Assembly: GCF_000226095.1 (NCBI RefSeq)
Contig: NC_016473.1
Coordinates: 3,348,001-3,412,000, forward strand
Direction: 5' to 3'
Length of the DNA: 64,000 nucleotides
Source: Thermothelomyces thermophilus ATCC 42464
Lineage: Eukaryota > Ascomycota > Sordariomycetes > Sordariales > Chaetomiaceae
Shown piece by piece: positions 33,752 through 44,600 of this stretch (position 1 is the first letter of the stretch; each line of letters starts with the position of its first letter). The notes under the pieces are model-generated. The model did not search any database and was not told where the DNA came from. It was given only the letters and a program-made list of their open reading frames with translations. The translations under genes were made by a program, and so were the position numbers.

Positions 33752-34097
33752 TTACTTTTGGCCCATCCGTCCTGATCGATGACGGGGAGACCACTTTTTG
33801 TCATCTCTTTCAACTTCGATATTAGAGACTCCGGCCCTGGAGGCAAACCCTCGGGGCAATTTCCCTGCTTATCAAGACATACGCCCGCGGACATTGGTTT
33901 CACACTGAAAGTTGAATACCAAAGATGATCTGTAAATTGATCGAGAGCAGTACTAGGGGGTTATTAACAATCGACGTAGTAAGTAATAATTAATAATGGG
34001 AACAGTGGTATAAATCGTGATGGTATCTAACTTAGCGCTTTGCACGGCGCCCAACAATCCCTTCAAATCTTTAATTAACTCTACACACCCGGCTCTA
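33752..34097. other. Intergenic, downstream of the ammonium transporter
   Basis: AT-rich 3' flank of the minus-strand transporter; no gene seen. Confidence 0.5.
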
Positions 34098-35263
34098 TTA
34101 GACTGTCTTCTCCGGAATGGCCCCCTTGATGCTATGAAGCGGGCTGCTAGAGGTGCCAGTCCCGGCGCCGTCAATGTGACGAGTGATCTCGACGTAGTCG
34201 TAGGCAAACTCGCCGAGCTGGCCGTCATCGAGACCGATGTCCTCCTCCTCGGCACTAACCCGCAGCGACAGGCCAGGGATGAGATTCATGAGGAACAGGA
34301 TCACGCAGGTCAAGACGAACGAGTAGGCGAACCCAGCAACGCTGTCAGCAATCTGGTAGCCGAGCTGGACCCAGTGGTGATTGACCCAGCCGCCGGGAAT
34401 CTCGGTGGAGCCATCGAGGTGGGCAATGTAGTCACTTGAGATTCGAGTTAGTTAAAGTTGGGGGAGTTGGGGGGGCAGGGAACGGAGAGAGGGAACGGAG
34501 AGAAGGGGTCACCACATACGCAGCAAAGAAAGCCGTGAGGATGTTGCCCACGATGCCGCCCACGGCGTGCTCGGCAAAGATATCGAGCGCGTCGTCGATG
34601 CCGATCAGGAACTTGAGCTTGGTGGCAAAGTTGCACACGACGCCGCCGACCACGCCGAAGATGAAGGCCGACCAGGGCGGGACGAAGCCGGAGCCGGGCG
34701 TGATGGCGACCAGGCCGGCGATGGCGCCGCTGCAGAAGCCGACCGTGCTCCACTTCCTCTCCAGCCGGTAGTCGAGCAGGCACCAGGTCAGGCCGCCGAC
34801 GCAGGCGGCGATGTGCGTCACCACGCAGGCCATGACGGCGCGCATGTTGGACGCCAGGGCGCTGCCGCCGTTGAAGCCGAACCAGCCGACCCAGAGGAAG
34901 ACGGTGCCCAGGACGACGTGGGTGACGTTGTGCGGGCGGTACGGCAGGCCGTTGACCTTGTTGTAGCCGGCGCGCTTGCCGAGCATGAGCGAGTAGGCGA
35001 GGGCGGCGGCGCCCGAGCTGATGTGGACCGGGGTGCCGCCGGCGAAGTCGAGGCCGCCCATCTTGAAGGACCAGCCGTTGGCGTTCCAGGTCCAGTACGC
35101 GATCGGGTCGTACACGATGGTCGCCCAGATGAAGATGAAAACGATGCAGGGAAGCATGCGGCCGCGATCGGCGGCGGCACCAATGGCGAGGGCGGGTCTT
35201 GAGAGAAGGGGTTCTCAAGTTAGCCGTGCTGTTTGATAGATGGCGGCGAAAACAACAATAACG

Positions 35264-35319
<56 letters not shown>

Positions 35320-35839
35320 GTGGGGTGAGGGGGAGAGGGGGGGGACGAACGTGATGGCGGCGAACATGCCCTGGTAGAGGCAGAACAAGATGTCGGGGAT
35401 CTTGGAGCTGCCGACGCTGGGCTGGCCGAGGACTTTCATCAAGCCGAAGTTGCTGAGGTCTCCGATATAGGCGCTGCCCGTGTGGGAGAAGGTGAGCGAG
35501 TAACCCCAGAAGAACCACTGGAATCCAGCGACGGCGATGGATATGAGGGCCAGCCAGATGAGAGCCAGCGCCGACTTGCGGCGTGCGAGACCGCTATAGA
35601 AGAACCCGACGCCCGGGACCATGAGGAGGACGAGGGCCGAGCATGTCATGATCCACGCGAAGTCGCCATCCTGGGAGAAGAACAGGTTAGCGAGAGGACT
35701 CGGGAATGCCGACCTCCGATGAATCGCGGGGCTTTTTTTTTACCGAGTAGTAGAGGTTGAGATTGTCGGTCAGGGAGTTGCCGCCGGGGTCGGCAACGCC
35801 CTCGACGCCCGTATATTCGTCGACGGGCCCGGCTGACAT
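34098..35839 (-). CDS. Ammonium transporter (AMT/MEP family)
   Basis: Four exons on the minus strand (35839-35744, 35670-35351, 35197-34520, 34434-34098) give 476 residues with consistent phases. The protein has the hydrophobic pattern of the eleven-helix ammonium channels of the plasma membrane. Landmarks are MVPGVGFFYSGLARRKSAL after the second exon starts, GLDFAGGTPVHISSG with the first pore histidine at 197, and DIFAEHAVGGIVGNI with the second pore histidine at 349. The 152-residue spacing is close to that of the bacterial channel. The hydrophilic C-terminus (after NLIPGLSLRVSAEEED) is the cytosolic regulatory tail. Two GATAAG sites lie about 270 and 370 bases upstream, fitting nitrogen control by a GATA factor. 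The second intron's donor is GTTCGT and it contains a very long homopolymer. Confidence 0.93.
35264..35317. repeat. 54-base A/T homopolymer in the transporter intron
   Basis: An uninterrupted A run on the plus strand, T on the gene's sense strand, inside the second intron (35198-35350). Its length may be inaccurate, as homopolymers are prone to sequencing error. Confidence 0.9.
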
Positions 35840-36109
35840 GGCAGTAGCGGGACGAGGTTTTCCGTAAGCGACCCAGCGGAAATGTACTCAATGAAGAAGA
35901 CCGAGGTCGGCGATCTTTGGGTTCGTCTCGGGAGAAAAGCAGGCAGGAAGCAATTGGAGCCCCGACTTCTTTGGATGGCGAGGAATCGGCAGGGTCAAAT
36001 AGGCTGCCACCCTCCCGGGATGTTGAGACGGGTCCCAAAGCTCTCCCGGGCTCATCCCCGAGCTTTCCCCAGCTTTGGGCTCTTGCTTCCTTCATCCATG
36101 CTGCAGACT

Positions 36110-36115
36110 GATAAG
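36110..36115 (+). promoter_or_regulatory. GATA-factor (NIT2/AreA-type) site, proximal
   Basis: GATAAG preceded by T, matching the HGATAR consensus of fungal nitrogen regulators, 271 bases upstream of the ammonium transporter start. The pair with the site at 36206 makes chance less likely, but binding is untested. Confidence 0.5.
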
Positions 36116-36205
36116 ACCATCAGCCAATATCATCTCCTCGTATGCCATTTCTGAGCACCCTCCTTCTTGGCTGCGGCCCAGGTCGACGAGCTGGGTGGGG
36201 CTGCT

Positions 36206-36211
36206 GATAAG
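36206..36211 (+). promoter_or_regulatory. GATA-factor (NIT2/AreA-type) site, distal
   Basis: A second TGATAAG, 96 bases further upstream in the same orientation. Fungal nitrogen-catabolite genes usually have at least two such sites. Confidence 0.5.
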
Positions 36212-36808
36212 AACAGGACCTGCATTCCCGTTCGCACATTCGCGCATTTACACATTGGGAGTTAACCGAACAGGAACAGTGGGGGTCACGAATGGTATCC
36301 CATCATCCCCATCGTTCGTTTGATCTCGAATCTCGGGCCTCCCACTTCCATTCACAGGGCAGTTGTGAAATTTTGCGGAGACTCGACGAGGTGGACTCTA
36401 TTGTGGCAATTGCAGCATCATGGTTAAGAACAGATTGCGGTACAAAAAGTGTGTGTTGCGTGGTTGGAGCGCAACGCGTCCCGACCGAATTCCACAAGAC
36501 GTTCTGTAATCCGTAGTCCGTATCCGTACTCTGTAGTGTCCTGTGCTTAAGGCCTGTGTACCAAGTACAGTACAATACAGGATACGATGCAGGATCACAG
36601 TAGTAATACAGAAAGTGGGCCTTTGGACGATCATAACCCGCCTCTGAGACTTGGGGTGTGAAACCCAAGAGAGGCATCTGCCATGTGGGAGCCGTCCATT
36701 TCAGATCTTTCCAAGTCCATGGGTCCAGTGACATGGGCAAACAATCTGGCGGGGACACTAAAACATTCATCAACCCGCAGCATGCACCTGTACGGAGTTA
36801 GTTGCGAG

Positions 36809-36810
<2 letters not shown>

Positions 36811-36849
<39 letters not shown>
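36811..36849. repeat. 39-base T homopolymer
   Basis: Uninterrupted T run in gene-free DNA. Confidence 0.95.
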
Positions 36850-36853
<4 letters not shown>

Positions 36854-38294
36854 GCAGGCGTAATTGTTTAGATAATCGGGGATAAGTTCTCTTTCCTGGT
36901 GTTTTCTTTTTGTATTCAACCTTATTAACAATCGTTGCCACTAATCACTCTGCGCAAATGCCCGCCCGCCATACCCTCACTCGCTTCGTTATCTCTTGGC
37001 AATCAGCTTATCTTCGCACTTGGCCTTTGCCCAGCACCAGCTGAGAGCTAGCCTCGCGTTATGGCCTCCACGAGTGTGGAACACAGCAAAAGCGTCGCTG
37101 CTTGCTGCTATATAAGTCCCGGATTGTTCCGTAATGAATCCGCCGCCACCCGACTATGGCGCTAATGTTGTGGGGAATTGAACCTACGTATCTATACTAT
37201 GACATACACAGAGTATGATCCCGTCCTGCGGACTTGGAGTGGCACCCCGTACTGCGTGGTGAAGTGCTCCCAACTGCGCCGTCTTAGCAACTTGGCAAAT
37301 GCTTGTTGTTAGGTATTCTGGCCGGGTATCAGTGTCAGTCTTTCGTCACGCAAACCCCCACCCGTCGGGATACGGAATATGAACCATTTGGCTTTGCAAT
37401 GTCTTCCAAGACAGCGTCTGAATAACCGATAGAAGTAGTAGGTATCGAGAACTAGTATAGCAGCTACAATCAAACCTAGCATCTAGAACACCGAAAAGGT
37501 GCTCTGTGCTAATAGCGAGCATTATACGGAGAGGTGACGGAATGCTGGCAATGTGACAACCTAGGGTAATCAACTATCATAGTCGCCTGGGTTTAGTATC
37601 GGCAGCCTATTTATAGGCGAAGAGAAATGATGTCAAAGTGGAAGAACACGGTCAGTGCAAGTGTAACCCCACCTCTCTGAGATAATCCTCCCGAGAGGTC
37701 ATCTTAAGAAGCTTACAGTTCTAAGCCTGATTAGTAATGCCAGAAAGTAAGGCTCATAAGAACCAAAGCCATCCTTAGCCACCGTTACCATGACACCTTG
37801 TGGCGCTCTCGCTGCTCATTACCAGTACTTTGTGACTTTGACTACCTGATTGAACGCGGCTCTCCTTCCAGAAATACTGGTCTCTTAGTATGCTTACCCA
37901 GAGTAGGCGTCTCTCCCCTCAAATCAGGACGGCTTGTAAAGAACGGTGTTCATGCTCCTGGAACTCTGTAATGTATCTGATGCAGTACGTTGTCTACGGA
38001 CGCGTCCATCATGTAAGGCTAGATAAGATAAGACCTGTAGATCTGGCAAACGGGCTGGCAAACGGAGGGTTCTTTGTTCCTATCCTCTACTTATACAGAG
38101 CCACAGGGCCAGCCAATATAGGAAGGAGACATCGCACTTTTGAACTATTTACAACTTACCAACTTTCTTCCATCAATTGGAAACCATTATCTACTAAATG
38201 GTAGTAGAAACTCTGCTTCTAACCATCAAAACTAGATTTGTATTGCCTTAACGATTAATCTAGTACTACTTTTGCAATAGTTATGCTCTGTTTT

Positions 38295-38440
38295 GGCGAC
38301 TTGGTAACCGAACTAGGCAATTCTATTATAACCACTATAAAATCTCTGTTCCTGGTGACTTAGTAACTAGGGTAGTTATCTATCCTCCTCTTATCTATTA
38401 ACCCTATCTTCATTTGACTTTAGCGACTTAGTAACTAGTA
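38295..38440. repeat. Three spaced copies of GYGACTTRGTAAC
   Basis: Near-identical motifs (GCGACTTGGTAACC, GTGACTTAGTAACT, GCGACTTAGTAACT) start near 38297, 38358 and 38413, about 60 bases apart in AT-rich DNA. They may be remnants of a RIP-mutated tandem repeat. Function unknown. Confidence 0.5.
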
Positions 38441-38559
38441 GCTAGGTAAATCTTATATTAACCCTAGGATCTTTTCTTATAGAAGATCTTCCTTGATCTT
38501 CCTATCCTTTAAATACTCCTATTAAAAAACTAAATATTAGAGAACTGTCTAACTATACT

Positions 38560-38830
38560 ATAAGCGTTCTAAGGAGGTGTAATAAGATGCCCTATATACT
38601 ATAGGTATAGGCATTAGATTATAATCCTAAAGGCTAACTATAAAAAGAAGCTCCTTTATAGGAGCTACTATCGCTACTTAAATTTACTAACAAATATAAG
38701 CTATAGTAAGCTAAACCTAATAAGTTTAGTACTAATAAGGAAACGTTAGCTTAATTAAATAGTAAGATAGATCTTTAGTTTAATTAGCTAAAGGAACGAA
38801 CCGATTATATTTCTAATAAGACTATTATTA
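38560..38830 (+). pseudogene. RIP-mutated reading frame of unknown origin
   Basis: One frame from about 38572 reads as a hydrophilic, coiled-coil-like protein (KMPYIL, ALDYNPKG, LKFTNKYKL, KETLA, LKERTDYISNKTI) broken only by TAG and TAA codons, most in places where Gln would fit. That is the pattern left by C to T changes. It is probably part of an old transposon but I cannot assign it. Confidence 0.4.
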
Positions 38831-38846
38831 TTATTATTATTATTAT
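38825..38846. repeat. (ATT)n microsatellite
   Basis: About seven ATT units following the degraded frame. Confidence 0.8.
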
Positions 38847-38879
38847 CATTATTCCTACACTATTATGCTAATAAGTATA

Positions 38880-39796
38880 CTAAAGCCTCTCTAGTTATAT
38901 ATAAAGGAAACCGTACCTAATAGGCCGGATAAAAACCTCTGTCCTACCTTTAACGCCTAATCTAGAATACTAATACATTATAAAGAAAAGGAGAAGTAGC
39001 TAGAATAGCCCTATAGAGGCCTTGCCTCCTGGTCTAGCCTCCTTATAAGGCGGTATTCCGGAAGCCTCCCTAGGTCCATTAGCCACTATATAACCCTCCT
39101 TGCCAAACGATGGTTATAGGCCCCTATACCCCGTAAAACAAGGTCTAGGTCCCTTTGCAACCGTATTTCCTAGGATTCCCACGTTTGGCTTCTTGGTAGG
39201 TTCGGGCACTATATAACTAGGTACTCGACAGTCTCCCTCCTATGGCTATAGGCACAGTAGGGGGTACTAACCCCTGGGACTCGAACCCTAAATAGGAAGT
39301 TACGGAGGCTAATAGCCCCTGTACGGGCCTATACTAGTAAGGAGCTCTAGGCCTTTATAAGGCCCTGGTACCTTTACAGGCCCTCCCCTGTAAAAACTAA
39401 ACGTAAGGGGTTCTTATCTGACACGTGCTATATCCTCCTGCCGGCTTGGTCGGCCCTCTAACGGTTGCTCTAGCTGGCCAACACGGTTAGTTCCGTAGCC
39501 CGTAGCCTTCTTTGTAGGGTCTATAGGGGGGGGTCGACCCCCTCTATAGCCCTCCTAAACCTACTACTAGACCGTTGACCTTGTTACCTCTAGGGCTATA
39601 GGCTTTGGCTCCCAGCCCCTTGCCTTAGCCCTTCTCTTCCGGAACCTCTAGCTTAGCTTATTATAGGCCTGTTAGATAAGAGCCCTTATAGGGACCCGGG
39701 AGGCCCCTAGACCTACCCTAATCTATAAGAGTAGTTAGTCAAGTTTAGCTTTAAAGTCGGCTAGCCTCTTGTTAAGATAGAGGTCAAGGGGTAGTA
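38880..39796 (-). mobile_element. 3' end of a Tad-like LINE, RIP-mutated and truncated
   Basis: On the minus strand a single frame (best seen 39,400 to 39,190) reads R-Y-Q-G-L, then ARTGAISLRNFLFRVRVPGV, then YCAYSHRRETVEYLV, then CPNLPRS. This is the C-terminal part of fungal Tad-type non-LTR elements, downstream of RNase H, with its CxC..H..C knuckle (one Cys now Tyr). Stops in the frame are TAG/TAA where Gln or Trp is expected. The 5' part is missing: the LTR of element E begins at 39797, so E either inserted into the LINE or lies at a break point. Confidence 0.6.
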
Positions 39797-40214
39797 TGTT
39801 ACAGAAATATACATACAGATGCCGCCTAAGCCACCGGCACAAACAGGCCAATCAAGTCAAAGGAACAAAAGGACCAATTATAATATAGGAAGCACAGTAA
39901 TCACTACGCTTACCAGCAATCAGCGTAATCACCACCATACAATCACTTATAATCACCATAATTAGGAGTGATTACTAGGATTATATATATATATAGATAG
40001 TCACTCGTTAGGTAGACTTTAAGAGTTTACTAGTAATAGTAACTTATAATTATAGTACTTATACTAAGTATTGCCGACTACTATAAGAGATAACTCTAGT
40101 GTTATTATAAACCCTTTAGCTTTACTAAATCCCTTAGACGACCTATATACTTGTCCTGCTTTAACTACCTTTGTCTAAACCCTTTTAGAAGAAGTCTAAG
40201 TTAGGTTCGTTATA
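39797..40214 (+). repeat. 5' LTR of Ty3/gypsy element E
   Basis: A 418-base LTR starting TGTTAC (ancestral TGTCAC) and ending GTTATA (ancestral GTCACA), oriented with gag to its right. It is nearly the same sequence as the LTRs of element A read on the opposite strand. Confidence 0.85.
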
Positions 40215-40372
40215 TATTGCTATTACTCCCTTTGTTCTATTATAGTTTAGAATGGAGGTAACTTTGACCTTAATATTAATATAGCCACTAACGTTATAGC
40301 CAAATAGCTACTTACCTAGCTTAGTTAACTCTAGTAGCAGATCCAGGAGTTAGACTAGAGAGATAAGGCTAC

Positions 40373-40377
40373 TTAAG
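40373..40377 (+). repeat. Target-site duplication of element A, left copy (TTAAG)
   Basis: TTAAG directly precedes A's LTR. The other copy is at 47867-47871. Elements B and C have a single TTAAG at this place in gag, so it is a true 5-base duplication, the size made by Ty3/gypsy integrases. Confidence 0.9.
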
Positions 40378-40798
40378 TGTGACAAACCTAACTTAGACTT
40401 CTTCTGAAAGGGTTTAGACAAAGGTAGATTAAGCAGGACAAGTAAGCAGGTTGTCTAAGGGATTTGGTAAAGCCAAAGGGTTTATAACAACACTAGAGTT
40501 ATCTCTTATAGTAATTAGCAATACTTAGTATAAGTACTATAATTATAAGGATTACTATTACTAGTAAACTCTTAGAGTCTACCGTAATGAGTGACTATCT
40601 ATATATATATATAATCCTAGTGATTATTTCTGATTACGGTGATCGTAAGTAATCGTATGGTAGTGATCACCCTAATCACTAGTGAGTATAGTGATTATTA
40701 TACTTCCTATGTTGTAATTGGTCCTTTTGTTCCTTTGACTTGATTAGCCTATTCGTGCTAGTGGCTTAGGCGGTATCTATATATATATTTCTGTGATA
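40378..40798 (-). repeat. 3' LTR of element A
   Basis: 421 bases, TGTGAC..GTGATA on the plus strand. The polypurine tract lies just beyond, on the minus strand (plus TGATGCCCTCCCTCTG). Confidence 0.9.
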
Positions 40799-41129
40799 TG
40801 ATGCCCTCCCTCTGAGGCTTTTGACTTAAAAGCCTTCTTTAGGTCGTCTTAAATAGTGCTAATATCCCTTATGTTCCTTATACGTGTTTTTCTCCTTAGC
40901 CCCTTATTACCCTTTGTACTATTAATTATGCTATCTAACGCGTATAGATCCTTAGTATCTATTTATTGTAAGTGTTTAGCTTAGTTTATTTCTGATTATA
41001 GGTTCGTAGTGATAGCGTATTTTTATTATATATAGTATAACCAAGTATATAAAATGATTGAAAAATCTCGTCGCTACGAGGCTTACGTGTGTTAGGGTCG
41101 TGCTTATAATGGTTCTAGCGTTCTAGTTT

Positions 41130-41538
41130 CTTCTTATAAGTTCCTATTTCCTTATAAGAGCACGTCTCTAATCGTAATATAGTAAATTATATTATACGTA
41201 AGTAACGTCGTTTAAAGGCTAAAGAGAAAGAGGCTAAAGCCTTGCTATGAGAATATTAACGTAAAGCTTCTAAGGTATTAGCCTATCTAACTTAGGTCTG
41301 TAAACAATAAGAGTTCCTAGTAGAGAAGGGGGTAGATATAGTTACACGGGGTTTGTCGAATCTAGACAAATTAGAGGTAGTAAAATAGCAGGAATTAGGG
41401 GCCGTTATATAACTTAATGGTAGCGTCGACGTTATTAACTAGGGCGCTATTTTCGGTTCTATCCTAGGTTTGCCTTTGGCCGATCTAGGTTCTGCCGATA
41501 GAACTATTCTAGCTTCTTAAGGCAGTTTAAATTCTTGA
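41130..41538 (+). pseudogene. Antisense accessory ORF of element A, RIP-mutated
   Basis: On the plus strand, opposite to gag-pol, one frame ending at the TGA 41536-41538 reads RRLKAKEKEAKALL, RKASKVLAYLT, EFLVEKGVDIVTRGLSNLDK, LEVVK, LNGSVDVIN, then GAIFGSILGLPLADLGS. Its interruptions are all TAG, TAA or TGA codons that fit mutated Gln, Arg or Trp codons. The central RG-L/I-x-x-x-x-E/K-L-E motif matches the accessory frame of element D (62676-63314), so it is a homologous gene. Its 3' end overlaps, on the other strand, the chromodomain end of pol. The N-terminal part is too mutated to trace. The predicted product is a coiled-coil protein of unknown role. Confidence 0.7.
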
Positions 41539-41539
41539 T

Positions 41540-41690
41540 AGGTTCTTATAAGTTATCTTCTAGTCCGAAATCAAGCTATTTAACTAGGTACTATAATTCC
41601 CTATCGATAGTACAAGAATCTAGAATTTCTTCGATGTCCTATTCTTTTTCTTTATCTTCTACTTCGATATATATAGCAACCTTAGCGTTT
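41540..41690 (-). other. Chromodomain at the end of element A pol
   Basis: The minus-strand frame reads DIEEILDSCTIDREL, then YLVK, then LDFGLEDN and EPIKNL, with stops at Gln/Trp positions. This is the layout of a C-terminal chromodomain, which places the family among the chromoviruses; such domains can direct integration to marked chromatin. The same domain is present in element D at about 63,320-63,430. Confidence 0.75.
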
Positions 41691-44600
41691 TTCGGTACTA
41701 GTTCAAGAAGCGAAATCTAAAAAACATCTATCTATAGTTATATAGATGATAGTAACGATAGTTAGTAGTTAGATATCGAAATTTGTTCTTTGATAACAAA
41801 GGGTCTGACCTTCTTAAAGTCTAGCTTTGTACTTGGTCATTTAGTTTGTAAGTTTCGTATAATTAGGTAGACTTTGTCTCCCCTCTCTAGGTAAGGTCCC
41901 TCGAGCCTATATTTATTGTAGTAGTTCTTTATTCTAGTCTTGATAAACTCGAGTTCCTTTTTAAGCTTTTCATATAGTATATATATTTGTTCTACTTTGA
42001 CTGCTGCTCTTAGCACTATAACCTCTAGTCCTTGCCTAAGGTCTGCTTTATATCTATAGTTCGCGAAGAACGGTGTAACTTTAGTTATTTCCGTTAGCAT
42101 TATATTATAAGCGAGTTATACTATTAGCAATAGCATGACCTAGTTATCTTGCTAGTAGTTAACGTAAGAACGGAGATACTGCTCGATAACTTAGTTTAGT
42201 CGCTCCGTTTATCTATTAGTCTATAGGTAATATGCCGTTAACAGCTTACTATTAATGCCTAATCGTTACATTAACGCTTGCTAGAACTTTGACGTGAACT
42301 TGGTATCTCTGTTGGTAATCTATTCTTACGGCCAAGTATATACTAATGTAACTTGCTAATAGATCACGTCTACTAATTGTTCCACTGTCTAGGACTCCTT
42401 ATAGGGAAAGAAGTATACCTACTTAGTTAGGCAATCTACTATAGTAAGAATACTATCGTAGGTTACTCCTATAGCTATATCCTTAGATTCTAGTAGCTTC
42501 GTAATAAAGTCTATTATAACCAAACTCTATAGTTTATTAGCTATTAGCAATAGCTAAAGTAGCCTATATAGCTTATATCATGCCATTTTGCTTCGGTTAT
42601 AGATATCGTAGTTCTATACGACTTCCTTAACTTGTACCGTTAACTATAGAAAGTCATAGTGTTTCCTAACTTATACAATAGTCTTCGTAACTCCTTTATA
42701 TCCTCCGAGTCTCGACTTATAGAGTTCTCGAATCATTCGTAGCTATTAATCCCTGTCGTAAATATATGCTTTGCCTCAGTACTAGAGTTTCCTATCTCTT
42801 TCTTCTACTCTGTTAGGTACTAGTAGTCTAGGTATTACTTGATATTATGCCTCGTTAATCCTTTCTTCCCGAAAGATTACGTAATACTCTAGGAACAAGT
42901 TAAGTAGATCATCTTCCACGGGTATCTATATTTTGTAATATAGCGTTCTATCTATCTATTCCTTAAATAACGGTAGTATTATTTCTATTTATCTTTCCGT
43001 ATAATCCATTCGTCGGCTTAAGATATCCACTTGTATATTCTCTTTGCCCTTCTTATAGCAGATCTCAAAGTTAAATTCCGCGAGGAATTCTACCTATTAT
43101 ATTTATTATCTATTAAACTCCTTTGTCGTCGTAAAGTATTATAAGTTCTTATAATCTATATATACTTATACTAGTTTAATTATATTACTAAGGTATAGTC
43201 GCTATTTCTTAAAAGCTTTAATAATTGTAAGTAGTTCCTTGTCGTAGATTAGATAATTAAGACATAGTCTATTAAGCTTCCTTAAAAAGAAGGCTATAAG
43301 ATATAGCTTTCCTTGTCTGTCTTATTATCCTAATTGTCCTCCGATGGCATGGTCTAAAGCGTCTGTTTCTACGTCAAATAGCTTCTTAGGATCTAGTAAT
43401 ACTAGTACTAGATCTTTAGTAATAGCATCGTAGATCTATATAAATGCTTACTTGTACTATTCTTTCTATTAGAATTTAGCGTTCTTCCTAGTGAGTTTGT
43501 ATAAAGGTCGTATAATCGCCCTAAAGTTCTTAATAAACATCTAGTAGAAGTTTATAAATCTAATAAAGCTTTATACTTCTGTAACTAACGTTGGTTATAG
43601 CTAATTCTTAATAGCTTTAACCTTTAAAGGTTCTATCTAGATTTGTCTTAGGGATATCTCGTATCCTAAAAACACCGTTTTCCTAACGTGGAATTTGCTC
43701 TTTTCCTTATTAACTAATAGTTTATATATATATAGTACGTCTAGCACTGCTTTTATATGCTTCCGGTGTTTATCTATCGTCTTAGAGAAGATAAGTATAT
43801 TATCGAGATAATATATTGTAAATTTGTCGAGAAAGGGTTAGATTACTTGATTAATCAGGGCTTAGAACGTTACTAGCGCGTTTATAAGTCCGAATAGCAT
43901 AATAAGGTACTTATAGTAGCTATAGGGTATCCTAAAGGCCGTTTTCTACTCGTCGCTTTCTTTGATCTATATATAGTTATAGGCCGATAGCAAGTCAAGA
44001 CACGTAAAAAATTAGGCTTCTACTAACTAATCTCGGAGCCGTAAGATTAGTAGTAACAAGTATTAGTTTTTCATGGTCTGTTCGTTAAGTTACTAATAGT
44101 CAACATATAACTATAGCTTTCTATCTTTCTTAGGTATAAATAGGATTAGGTAGCCTACTAGCGATATCAATAGGCAGATATATCCTCTTTAAAGGTTCTC
44201 CTCCAAATATTGCTTAAGTTCTTCGTTCTAAGTCTAGCTTATATAATAGATCTTAAAGAACTTTAGTTATACTCTTTCCTTAAGCTTAATCTCGTAATTC
44301 TATAGGCCGTATTCTAGTAGTCCTTCTAGATGCTTTGGTTCGAATGCTAGGTGTCCTTTATATTCTTTCGATACTCCCCTAGTCTTGTCTCGTCTCTCGG
44401 TTTTCTGATAGTATACGAACTTGGTTCCATCTATGGCGATACTAGCGATTTCTCCTGTCTTAACCTACTACTCCTATTGTAGTGCTCTGTATTTGTCAAT
44501 AGAGAGAATAGCTATCGGCGGTTTAGCTTATTCCTTTTGTTATAATATTGATATTATTATGCTGCCTCTTCTAGAGTCCATAGTAGTCTATCTACTATTA

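Larger units (their letters stand above)
35840..38209. other. Promoter region of the transporter and gene-free flank
   Basis: The first 400 bases contain the two GATAAG motifs described separately. A 39-base T run lies at 36811-36849. Beyond that are short frames without motifs. GC content falls toward 38,200, where the repeat-rich block begins. Confidence 0.45.

Noticed and set aside
34448-35518. Minus-strand frame of 356 codons with a long poly-Phe
   Set aside because: It is an out-of-frame reading through the transporter exons and the poly-T intron.
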